Positions 23,589 to 30,216 of a stretch of 30,216 nt of DNA are shown piece after piece. Origin of the DNA: DATLNF01 sp035536235. Lineage in GTDB: Bacteria > Actinomycetota > Actinomycetes > BP-191. The position numbers and the translations under genes were made by a program. The notes beneath the pieces were generated by a model. It saw only the letters and a program-made list of their open reading frames with translations, did no database searches and had not been told where the DNA came from. How positions within the stretch are numbered: position 1 is the stretch's first letter; the number at the start of each line of letters is the position of its first letter. Where the stretch lies: contig DATLOQ010000018.1 of assembly GCA_035536235.1 (NCBI GenBank), positions 1 to 30,216 on the forward strand, read 5' to 3'.

Positions 23589-25201
23589 TGGTCGTAGGTG
23601 AGCCAGGCGCCGCTGCGCTCCCAGGTGTACACAGCGGGAGCGGCGTAGCGCAGCGGTGTGACGGACGTGAACACGTGCACGCCGTCGCGACCCACCTGCA
23701 CGCCTCCAGGAGTCAGGCTGTGGGGAACGTTCGGGGAGCTGTTGTACGCGCTGCGCCATACCGCCGCGCCCGTCTTGGCGTCGAGTGCGTGGACGACGAG
23801 GTCGCTCGCCTCGGCGTCACCGTAGGCCGCCCGGGCGACGGCGACGTACCCGCCGACCCGGGCCTCCGCCCCGGCGAGGTAGAGCCGCTCCCCAGACCGG
23901 TCGAGCGCAATCCGCGCACTGGCGAGCATGCCGCCCGGTGCGTGCGACATGAGCGAGTTCCACAGCACGGCTCCGGTCCCCGGGTCGACCGCCATGACTG
24001 CTGTGGTGTCCGGCCCGCGCACCCACACGGTGGCGCCTGGGTCGTAGGCGTAGGCGCCCACCCAGGCCTGGGACACCGCGATGACGGACGACGGGCCCGT
24101 GACTGGGAAGTCGAACCAGCCGTACTCGCCCTCGACGGGCAGCGCGCCACCGATGCGCCACCTCTGCTCGCCGGAGGCGGCCTCCAGTCCGATCAGCAGC
24201 TTGCTGGAGCTGAGGTACTCGGGCAGGTAGGCCTCTCCGGCGATGACCAGCGAGCGCCCGTCGGCGGAGAGCGCAATGTCGTAGATCGACTCGAGCCGGT
24301 TCGCCGGGCCGGGTAGCCGGGACCGCCACCGCACCCGTCCGCTGGCTGCCTCAAGAGCGACGACGAAGGGGTCCGGGTCCTCCCCCCAGGTCTCACCCGC
24401 CGCGTACACGATGCGGCCGTCCCGAGACGTCGTGAGGTGGTAGACGCCGAGCTCGCCGGGCTCCGCGCGCAGCGTCTGCGTCCAACGGATCTGCCCGGTC
24501 CGCACGTCGAAGGCCACAATCAGCGGTCGAGCGTCGGAGAACCGCTTATGGGTGTAGCCGGCGACGATAACCGTGCGCCCGTCGCCGGACGTCGCCATGT
24601 CGAACCCGATCGACTCTCCGCCGGAGGGGACCTTCGGCGAGGTGGCCCACTGCAGTGCCCCGGTCGTGGTGTCGTAGCGGCGTACGACGAACTGGGTTCT
24701 CGGGGTGCGCGCGAAGCCAGAGACGATGACGCCACGCGCCTTGTCGACCAGCTCGCTTGCGGCGGCCAAGCCTGCCCCGTTGTGCGTCGCCGCCCACCTG
24801 GTGGTGCCGTCGGGGCGCAGGCCCGCGATCCGCCAGCCGGAGCGACGGGAGTAGTCGGTGCCGTAGATCACTGCCCCGCCGTCCGGCAGCAGTGCTCCAT
24901 TCCAAACCCCACCGGAGAACGACCCGGCGGCGGCCACGCGCCGGGGACAGCGCGCGGGAGTGCCGGGCGTCGTACGACAAGAGCCCGGATCCTGCGCGGA
25001 GCTCCGCTCCGCAGGCACGGCCGCAGGCACGCACGGCGTGGCCTGCACGACGTCGCGCAGGCCACGCCGATCCAGCGCGGCGCAGCGGCGCTCGAGGTCG
25101 GGGGACAGCGTGCGCCCCGAGGTCTCGACCGACGGTCCGGCCACAGCCGGCGGCCCGGCTAGCAGGCCGACGAAGACCAGCAGCATCAGTCGGCGACGCA
25201 T
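23585..25201 (-). CDS. Secreted PQQ-like beta-propeller protein, copy 1
   Basis: This 538-aa exported protein starts at ATG 25201 (MRRRLMLLVFVGLLAG). A GGGGGG stretch lies about 6 nt upstream, and longer readings run antisense or out of frame through the neighbouring paralogue. A signal peptide (1-21) is followed by a short Cys-rich region (Cys40 onward, C-x16-C-x17-C-x9-C). Then come repeated PQQ-type blades of the form D..TG..xW (DTTTGALQW, DVRTGQIRW, EAASGRVRW, EAASGEQRW, DPGTGAVLW, DAKTGAAVW). This predicts a propeller of about seven blades. No catalytic or cofactor-binding residues are obvious. The fold is shared by BamB-like proteins and quinoprotein dehydrogenases, but neither assignment is supported. 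The tandem paralogue lies upstream in the same direction. Confidence 0.85.
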   Translation of the reverse strand: MRRRLMLLVFVGLLAGPPAVAGPSVETSGRTLSPDLERRCAALDRRGLRDVVQATPCVPAAVPAERSSAQDPGSCRTTPGTPARCPRRVAAAGSFSGGVWNGALLPDGGAVIYGTDYSRRSGWRIAGLRPDGTTRWAATHNGAGLAAASELVDKARGVIVSGFARTPRTQFVVRRYDTTTGALQWATSPKVPSGGESIGFDMATSGDGRTVIVAGYTHKRFSDARPLIVAFDVRTGQIRWTQTLRAEPGELGVYHLTTSRDGRIVYAAGETWGEDPDPFVVALEAASGRVRWRSRLPGPANRLESIYDIALSADGRSLVIAGEAYLPEYLSSSKLLIGLEAASGEQRWRIGGALPVEGEYGWFDFPVTGPSSVIAVSQAWVGAYAYDPGATVWVRGPDTTAVMAVDPGTGAVLWNSLMSHAPGGMLASARIALDRSGERLYLAGAEARVGGYVAVARAAYGDAEASDLVVHALDAKTGAAVWRSAYNSSPNVPHSLTPGGVQVGRDGVHVFTSVTPLRYAAPAVYTWERSGAWLTYDH

Positions 25202-25440
25202 GCGAACCCCCCAGTTCAGACTCAGGTGGACGAACACTCCTGCGGATGGCCGTACTTCCGCCGTCGGCTTCCCGGCCCCCCGACCCATGACGTGGAGCCC
25301 TCGGCGGGAACCCGCTGGCGGATTCCACAACCGGTCAACGGCCGACCCACCTCGGGTGTCTACATCGCGGCGCGAGTTTCTCGACCGTCCGAACGAATCC
25401 AGGGCCTGCCCGCGACAGAGTCGCGCGGCTGCTCGACTGC

Positions 25441-27042
25441 TCAGTGGTCGTAGGTCAGCCAGAGCCCTTCGGTCTCCCACCGGTAGGCAGCAACCGCGGC
25501 GTAGCGCGGCGGTGTCGTGTCTGCGAACACGTGGACACCGGCGGGGCCGACCAAGATCGCGCCTACCGAGCTGCCTTCGGGTGCGGCGGCAGAGCCGTTG
25601 TACCCGCTGCGCCACACACCGGCACCGCTCTTGGCATCGAGAGCCTGCACGACCAGGTCACCGGTCTTCGGGTAGACGGCGACTCCGGGTGGGCTATAGG
25701 CGAAGGTCGTGGTGCTCGCGGCTACGGCGGCGAGGTAGACCCGACTCCCGTCTTGACTGGCCGCGATGCGCGGGTCGGCGAGTAGGCCGCCGCTGTCCGG
25801 CGTAAGTGCGGTCTCCCACAGCGGGGATCCCTCCCCCGGATCGATCGCGACCACGGAGGAGGGTCCCGCGCCACGCACCAACACGAACGCCGTCGCCGAC
25901 CCGAACACCGCCACGCTTGACGTCAGGGTGGCAAACACCGCCTTCGGTGTCACCACCACGTCGAATGCCCACCAGTACTGACCCCGCGCGGGGAGGGCTG
26001 ACGTGTGTTGCCACTGCACTGCACCGTCGTCGACGTCGACCGCCAGTAGGAGCTGGACGGAGCCGTAGTACGACGGGAGATAGGTCTCCCCGGCAAGCAC
26101 CAGGCTGCGACCGTCTGACGTCACTTGGGCGTCGTAGACGTAGTCATTCAATGCCCCAGGCACCCGTCGGGCCCACTTGACCCTGCCGGTCGCCGTCTCC
26201 AACGCGGCGACGAAGGGGTCCTCTTGGTCATCCCAGGTATCGCCCGCGGCGAAGATCGTCTTCCCGTCCGGGGAGAGGGTGACGAAGTAAAGACCGGCCT
26301 CCGTCCCTTCATCGAGCGCCACCTCGCGGGACCAGCGGATCCGCCCGGTCGCCACGTCGAGAGCGACCACGACGGGCCGAACCGAGGAGAACTTCTTGTG
26401 TCCGTACCCGGCCAACAGCACAGTGCGACCGTCCCGGCTCAGCGACATGCCCTGGCCTACCGCCTCCGGCAATCCCTTCAGCCGGGGCGTCGCCGTCCAT
26501 GCCACGGAGCCGGTCCGGGCGTCGTAACGGCGGACGACGAATGAGTAGGAGTCGCCGCGGGTGTATCCGGACGCGATCACGCCGCGACCGCCGTCAACGA
26601 CGACAGTCGAATTGATCCAGCCACCGCCGTTGTGTGCTCGCTTCCATCGCTGCGAGCCGTCAGGCCGTACACCGACCAGCTTCCATCCGCTGCGTGTCCG
26701 GTAGTCGAGCCCGTGCACGACCGCTCCGCCATCGGGCAGTAGCGCACCTCCCCCGACACCGCTGCTGAAGCTGCCGGCCCGTGCCACCTTCTTGGGACAA
26801 CGGGACGCCGCACCGGGCGAGGGTCGACACACACCCGGATCCGGGTCCCTCCTCCGCTCGGCCGCACCCATCGAGTCGGGGGAGCACACCGCGGCCTGCG
26901 GCACGCCGTGCATGCCCCGCGACGCCAGAATGGCGCATCGCGCGGCGAAATCCGGCCGAGGCGGCTCCCCTCGCGCCGAGGCTGTAGCGGTCGAGGTCAG
27001 GCACAAGGTCGAGACGAGCAGGAGAAGACCGGATCGTCGCAT
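25441..27042 (-). CDS. Secreted PQQ-like beta-propeller protein, copy 2
   Basis: This 533-aa paralogue of copy 1 starts at ATG 27042 with GGGGAG 8 nt upstream. A signal peptide (about 1-24, ending in ATASA) precedes the same four-cysteine region (Cys36 onward, C-x16-C-x18-C-x9-C). The same shared junction follows (AGSFSSGVGGGALLPDGGAVVHGLDY), then PQQ-type blades (DARTGSVAW, DVATGRIRW, ETATGRVKW, DVDDGAVQW, DAKSGAGVW). Both copies end in WLTYDH. They share order and motifs but have diverged substantially, so the duplication is old. No enzyme residues are recognisable. The 239-nt gap before copy 1 suggests separate promoters. A surface-bound or secreted binding or scaffold role is only a guess. 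Confidence 0.85.
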   Translation of the reverse strand: MRRSGLLLLVSTLCLTSTATASARGEPPRPDFAARCAILASRGMHGVPQAAVCSPDSMGAAERRRDPDPGVCRPSPGAASRCPKKVARAGSFSSGVGGGALLPDGGAVVHGLDYRTRSGWKLVGVRPDGSQRWKRAHNGGGWINSTVVVDGGRGVIASGYTRGDSYSFVVRRYDARTGSVAWTATPRLKGLPEAVGQGMSLSRDGRTVLLAGYGHKKFSSVRPVVVALDVATGRIRWSREVALDEGTEAGLYFVTLSPDGKTIFAAGDTWDDQEDPFVAALETATGRVKWARRVPGALNDYVYDAQVTSDGRSLVLAGETYLPSYYGSVQLLLAVDVDDGAVQWQHTSALPARGQYWWAFDVVVTPKAVFATLTSSVAVFGSATAFVLVRGAGPSSVVAIDPGEGSPLWETALTPDSGGLLADPRIAASQDGSRVYLAAVAASTTTFAYSPPGVAVYPKTGDLVVQALDAKSGAGVWRSGYNGSAAAPEGSSVGAILVGPAGVHVFADTTPPRYAAVAAYRWETEGLWLTYDH

Positions 27043-27123
27043 GGCAGAACTCCCCTAGGCTGGGTCTAGCTCGCCAGGATTCGCTGAACTCAGCACGTTC
27101 GCTGTCAGGTAGGCGACAGGCCG

Positions 27124-28572
27124 TCAGGTCTGGTGGAGCTGACGCGCGGCCTCGGTGATGGAGCCGGACAGCGACGGGTAGATCGCGAAGGAATGGGCGA
27201 CGTGGTCGACCGTGAGGCCGTTCTGCACGGCGAGGGACAGCGGCAGGATCAGCTCGCTGGCGCGCGGGGCGACGATGACGCCGCCGAGCACCTTGCCGCT
27301 CTCCGGCCGGCAGAAGACCTTCACGAAGCCGTCGGAGATCCCCTGCATCTTCGCCCGGGCGTTGGTCGCCAGCGGCAGCTTGCGGACCAGTCCGTAAACC
27401 TTGCCGCTGACGATGTCCTCCTCGCTGACACCGACCGTCGCGATCTCCGGGTCGGTGAAGACCGTCGCGGCGACAGCATCGAGTCGGATCGGCGCCACGG
27501 CTTCGCCAAGTGCGTGCCACATCGCGATCCGTCCCTGCATCGCGGCGACCGACGCGAGCATGAGCACGCCGGTGCAGTCGCCCGCTGCGTAGACGCCCTG
27601 CGCCGTCGTACGGCTGACCTTGTCGACGACCACATAGCCGCGGTCATCCACCTCGATGCCGACCTCGGCCAACCCGAGCCCCGACGTAGACGGCACTGAG
27701 CCCACCGTCATCAACGCGTGTGAGCCTTCGACGAACGAGCCGTCGTCGAGCTTCACCACGACCCCCTCGGGCCCGCCCACCACCGACGACGCACGGGCGC
27801 CCTTCAGCACGGTCATGCCCCGCCGGGTGAAGACCTCTTCGAGCAGCGTCGCGGCGTCGAGGTCCTCGCCCGGCAGCACGCGGTCGCGGCTGGAGACCAG
27901 GGTCACCGCCGCGCCGAGCGCCTGGAAGGCGCCGGCGAACTCCGCCCCTGTCACCCCCGAGCCGACCACGACGAGCCGAGCCGGCAGCTCGTCGAGGTCG
28001 TAGACCTGGCGCCAGTCGAGGATGCGTACGCCGTCGGGCTCCGCGCCGGGCACCACCCGGGGGTGCGCCCCGGTGGCCAGCAGCACGACGTCGGCGTCGA
28101 CCGTCTCTTCCTCGACCGGTGCGCCCTGATCGGCCGCGGCGGCCAGGCGGCGCACGGCAACCTGCAGCGGGGAGACGAAACGCGCGCTGCCCTGGATAAC
28201 GGCGATGCCCTCCCGCGCGAAGCGGGCGGCGATGTCGAGGCTCTGGGCCAAGGCGAGCGCCTTGACCCGGGCGAACACGGTCGGGATGTCGACCGCGACC
28301 GCATCCGGCGCGGTCTCCCCGCCGTCGTCCGCGCGGTCCGGCAGCGCGCCGGCGGCGTCGCGGAAGCGGACCCCGAGCGCGCCGGCGCCGGCCATCGCGG
28401 TCATCGCCTCGGACGTCGCGATGAGCGTCTTCGAGGGGACGCAATCGGTGAGCACACACGCCCCGCCGAGCCCATCGCGGTCGATGAGGGTGACGTCTGC
28501 GCCGAGCTGCCGGGCGACCAGGGCCGCTTCGTAGCCCGCGGGACCGCCACCCACGATGACGACGCGGACCAC
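27124..28572 (-). CDS. lpdA: Flavoprotein disulfide reductase, LpdA type (NAD(P)H quinone reductase-like)
   Basis: This 482-aa FAD/NAD(P) enzyme is of the pyridine nucleotide-disulfide reductase family, closest in layout to mycobacterial LpdA (Rv3303c), which is not a true lipoamide dehydrogenase. VVIVGGGPAGYEAALVA (4-20) binds FAD, and GSGVTGAEFAGAF starts the NAD(P) domain. The redox pair Cys39 and Cys44 (CVLTDC) has canonical spacing. The C-terminal dimer domain reads HSFAIYPSLSGSITEAAR where lipoamide dehydrogenases have HPTxSE, so the catalytic His-Glu dyad is missing. This argues against lipoamide or glutathione reduction. I start at GTG 28572, because GAGGAGG lies 6 nt upstream. The neighbours are a gamma-glutamylcyclotransferase-like gene (divergent) and the propellers. 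Confidence 0.9.
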   Translation of the reverse strand: MVRVVIVGGGPAGYEAALVARQLGADVTLIDRDGLGGACVLTDCVPSKTLIATSEAMTAMAGAGALGVRFRDAAGALPDRADDGGETAPDAVAVDIPTVFARVKALALAQSLDIAARFAREGIAVIQGSARFVSPLQVAVRRLAAAADQGAPVEEETVDADVVLLATGAHPRVVPGAEPDGVRILDWRQVYDLDELPARLVVVGSGVTGAEFAGAFQALGAAVTLVSSRDRVLPGEDLDAATLLEEVFTRRGMTVLKGARASSVVGGPEGVVVKLDDGSFVEGSHALMTVGSVPSTSGLGLAEVGIEVDDRGYVVVDKVSRTTAQGVYAAGDCTGVLMLASVAAMQGRIAMWHALGEAVAPIRLDAVAATVFTDPEIATVGVSEEDIVSGKVYGLVRKLPLATNARAKMQGISDGFVKVFCRPESGKVLGGVIVAPRASELILPLSLAVQNGLTVDHVAHSFAIYPSLSGSITEAARQLHQT

Positions 28573-28601
28573 GCATTGCCTCCTCGAGAGCGTTGCGGCC
28601 A

Positions 28602-28607
28602 TAGTCT
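28602..28607 (+). promoter_or_regulatory. -10 box of gamma-glutamylcyclotransferase-like gene, leaderless
   Basis: TAGTCT ends 6 nt before the ATG at 28614 with no Shine-Dalgarno between. The lpdA gene starts 42 bp away on the other strand but has a normal ribosome site. Confidence 0.5.
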
Positions 28608-28613
28608 TCGATC

Positions 28614-29054
28614 ATGCCGCGGTATGCAGCCTATGGCTCGAACATGGACGCAGCGCAGATGAAGTTCCGCTGCCCGCACAGCCCTGCGGTGGGCACCGGC
28701 TGGATCCAGGGCTGGCGGCTCACCTTCGGCGGCGAGGACATCGGCTGGGAGGGTGCGCTCGCCACTGTCGTGGAAGATCCGGACTCCACGGTCTTCGTGA
28801 TGCTGTACGACGTGCTGCCCGAGGACGAGTGCGTCCTCGACCAGTGGGACGGCGCGGACATGGGCCTCTACTCCAAGGTCCGCCTCCGCGTGCAGACGCT
28901 CGAGGGCGAAGTGCTGGCCTGGACCTACGTGCTCACCGACTACGAGGGCGGACTGCCGTCCGCGCGCTACCTCGGCGCGATGGCTGATGCCGCGGAGAAG
29001 GCCGGCGCCCCCGACGACTACGTGCGCGCCCTGCGCACCCGCCCCTGCAGCTGA
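28614..29054 (+). CDS. Gamma-glutamylcyclotransferase-like (AIG2/GGCT fold) protein
   Basis: This 146-aa protein has the BtrG/GGCT fold. AAYGSNMDAAQM at residues 5-16 contains the YGSN substrate-binding loop, followed by GWRLTFGG, VVEDPDSTVFVMLYDV and a C-terminal helical part. Members release 5-oxoproline from gamma-glutamyl groups or trim gamma-glutamyl-protected amines, and the real substrate of most actinobacterial copies is unknown. DEVDxx-type acidic residues (PEDECVLDQWDG) sit at the place of the catalytic Glu, which is likely but not proven. The start is ATG 28614, 6 nt after a -10 box. It converges on the mutase gene. The pairing with a disulfide reductase gene hints at thiol or amino-acid metabolism but could be chance. 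Confidence 0.85.
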   Translation: MPRYAAYGSNMDAAQMKFRCPHSPAVGTGWIQGWRLTFGGEDIGWEGALATVVEDPDSTVFVMLYDVLPEDECVLDQWDGADMGLYSKVRLRVQTLEGEVLAWTYVLTDYEGGLPSARYLGAMADAAEKAGAPDDYVRALRTRPCS

Positions 29055-29071
29055 GCCGCGAGCGGGCTCAG
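29051..29071. terminator. Candidate bidirectional terminator
   Basis: CTGAGCC (29051-29057) pairs with GGCTCAG (29065-29071) around a 7-nt loop. It spans the stop codons of both converging genes. There is no U-tract and the stem is short, so strength is uncertain. Confidence 0.4.
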
Positions 29072-30216
29072 AAGGTGTCGTGCGGGCGGTAGGTCCCCCA
29101 GACCTCCCGTAGCGCCGTACACACCTCGCCGACCGTCGCCCGGGCCCGCAGCGCGTCCTTGAGCGGGTAGAGGACGTTCTCCGTCCCCGCGGCAGCCTTT
29201 CGGATCGCGTCGAGGTGCCGCTCGACCTCTGGGTTGTCCCGCTCGGCACGCAGCACCCGGAGCCGCTCGCACTGCTCGGCCTCGATGGCCGGGTTGACCC
29301 GGAGCGGGACGTAGACCTCCTCCTCCGCAGAGGCCCACCGGTTCACGCCGACGATCACCCGCGAGCCGGAGTCGATGCCCAGCGCGACGGCGTACGCCGA
29401 CTGCTCGATCTCGCCCTTCTGGAAGCCCTGCTCGATCGCGGCGACCGCCCCACCTCGGCTCTCGACCTCCGCCATCAGCTCGCGCGCCGCGGCCTCGACG
29501 GCGTCGGTGAGCGCCTCGACGGCGTACGAGCCGGCGAAGGGGTCGACGATCGCGGTGACGTCGGTCTCGTAGGCGATCACCTGCTGGGTGCGCAGGGCGA
29601 GCGTGGCGGCCTTGACCGTGGGCAGCGCGATCGCCTCGTCGAAGGAGTTGGTGTGCAGGCTCTGGGTGCCGCCGAGCACCGCGCCCAGCGCCTGCAGCGC
29701 CACCCGGACGAGGTTGACTTCCGGCTGCTGGGCAGTGAGCTGTACGCCGGCGGTCTGCGTGTGAAATCGCAGCATCAGTGACTTGGGGTCCTGGGCGCCG
29801 AACTCCTCGCGCATCACGTGGGCCCAGATGCGCCGCGCTGCCCGAAACTTGGCGACCTCTTCGATAAGGGTAGTGCGCGCCACGAAGAAGAAGGCCAGTC
29901 GCGGCGCGAAGTCGTCGACGTCCTGGCCACTGCGGATCGCCGCCCGGACGTACTCGATGCCGTCGGCAAGGGTGAAGGCGACCTCCTGGACCGGCGTCGC
30001 GCCCGCCTCGGCCATGTGGTAGCCCGAGATGGAGATGGTGTTCCACCGGGGCAGCTCGCTGCGGCAGTAGCTGAAGATGTCGGTGATCAGCCGCAGCGAC
30101 TCGGCCGGCGGGTAGATGTAGGTGCCGCGGGCTATGTACTCCTTGAGCACGTCGTTCTGGATCGTGCCGTTGAGCTGCGGCCCCGCGACGCCTTGCTCCT
30201 CGGCGACGAGCTGGTA
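29068..30216 (-). CDS. B12-dependent acyl-CoA mutase large subunit, 5' part outside window
   Basis: This is the C-terminal 382 residues of a methylmalonyl-CoA mutase-family large subunit. The open frame runs off the right edge, so the internal start at 30150 is not real. Family motifs are GTIQNDVLKEYIARGTYIYPP, WNTISISGYHMAEAGATPV, GGTQSLHTNSFDEAIALP and ETDVTAIVDPFAGSY. The protein ends after the TIM-barrel region (LYPLKDALRARATVGEVC, stop after TYRPHDTF) and lacks the C-terminal cobalamin-binding domain with DxHxxG, so the B12 domain must be a separate small subunit. That layout fits isobutyryl-CoA mutase and related acyl-CoA mutases. The Arg in KEYIARGTY is at the place I expect for the carboxylate-binding Arg of methylmalonyl-type enzymes, so the substrate is open. 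Confidence 0.9.
   Translation of the reverse strand, partial: YQLVAEEQGVAGPQLNGTIQNDVLKEYIARGTYIYPPAESLRLITDIFSYCRSELPRWNTISISGYHMAEAGATPVQEVAFTLADGIEYVRAAIRSGQDVDDFAPRLAFFFVARTTLIEEVAKFRAARRIWAHVMREEFGAQDPKSLMLRFHTQTAGVQLTAQQPEVNLVRVALQALGAVLGGTQSLHTNSFDEAIALPTVKAATLALRTQQVIAYETDVTAIVDPFAGSYAVEALTDAVEAAARELMAEVESRGGAVAAIEQGFQKGEIEQSAYAVALGIDSGSRVIVGVNRWASAEEEVYVPLRVNPAIEAEQCERLRVLRAERDNPEVERHLDAIRKAAAGTENVLYPLKDALRARATVGEVCTALREVWGTYRPHDTF

Noticed and set aside
25202..25615. N-terminal extension of propeller copy 1, and the similar frame at 23759 (both beginning MAQRVQ)
   Set aside because: The two look alike only because they are wrong-frame translations of the paralogous C-termini. The signal peptide and ribosome site at 25201 set the true start.
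27102..27119. Short inverted repeat CTGTC/GACAG downstream of lpdA
   Set aside because: Only 5 bp of stem in a short gap, too weak to call a terminator.

Overview
This is about 30 kb of very GC-rich DNA with short intergenic gaps and genes on both strands. It looks like an actinobacterial chromosome. Supporting signs are an acyl-CoA carboxylase set with alpha, beta and epsilon subunits arranged around birA as in mycobacteria, a DUF222/13E12-type HNH endonuclease relic, many GTG starts, and several genes that begin 6-8 nt after a TANNNT -10 box (leaderless). Nocardioidaceae or a near relative is my inference, not something the sequence proves. I see no tRNA, rRNA, CRISPR array, phage or IS element.

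Layout. 1-1004: decayed DUF222-HNH gene, cut by the window edge. 1105-1749: CoA-transferase beta subunit (scoB) without its alpha partner in view. 1859-4030 (minus): small secreted protein, then an acyl-CoA dehydrogenase/hotdog thioesterase pair. 4077-5396: UDP-glucose dehydrogenase. 5404-7016 (minus): two tandem L,D-transpeptidases. 7123-8277 (minus): FadE19-like acyl-CoA dehydrogenase. 8358-8831: GtrA-like membrane protein. 8851-10434 (minus): acyl-CoA carboxylase carboxyltransferase. 10487-11731: MFS transporter. 11732-12108: no intact gene, perhaps a decayed one. 12109-13029: threonine/serine dehydratase-like enzyme. 13087-14578 (minus): processive-type GT2 glycosyltransferase followed by a 90-aa protein with an LPLTG sorting-signal-like tail. 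14815-15867: secreted GH18 hydrolase. 15899-17351 (minus): bacterial PH-domain protein and HMG-CoA lyase.

17488-23588 is a recognisable conserved block: GerMN lipoprotein, birA (minus), accD5/pccB, accE, a cupredoxin lipoprotein (minus) and accA3. Together with the PH-domain gene it mirrors the order known around accD5-accA3 in mycobacteria. 23585-27042 (minus) holds two tandem secreted PQQ-like beta-propeller proteins. 27124-28572 (minus) is an LpdA-type flavoprotein disulfide reductase, 28614-29054 a gamma-glutamylcyclotransferase-like protein, and 29068 to the window end (minus) a B12-dependent acyl-CoA mutase large subunit.

How it fits together. One theme is acyl-CoA and branched-chain/odd-chain carbon metabolism. 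The isovaleryl/short-chain-type dehydrogenase, acyl-CoA carboxylase, HMG-CoA lyase and ScoB are steps of leucine and ketone-body breakdown. The AccA3/AccD5/AccE complex with BirA makes methylmalonyl-CoA from propionyl-CoA, and a mutase of the methylmalonyl-CoA family sits at the right edge. The second theme is the cell envelope: UDP-glucuronate supply, peptidoglycan 3-3 crosslinking, a GtrA-type protein, a membrane glycosyltransferase with a possible sortase substrate, a GH18 hydrolase, lipoproteins and secreted propellers. No mobile or defence system is visible apart from the HNH relic. The least explained elements are the GT2/LPLTG pair, the tandem propellers and the compact divergent promoters.
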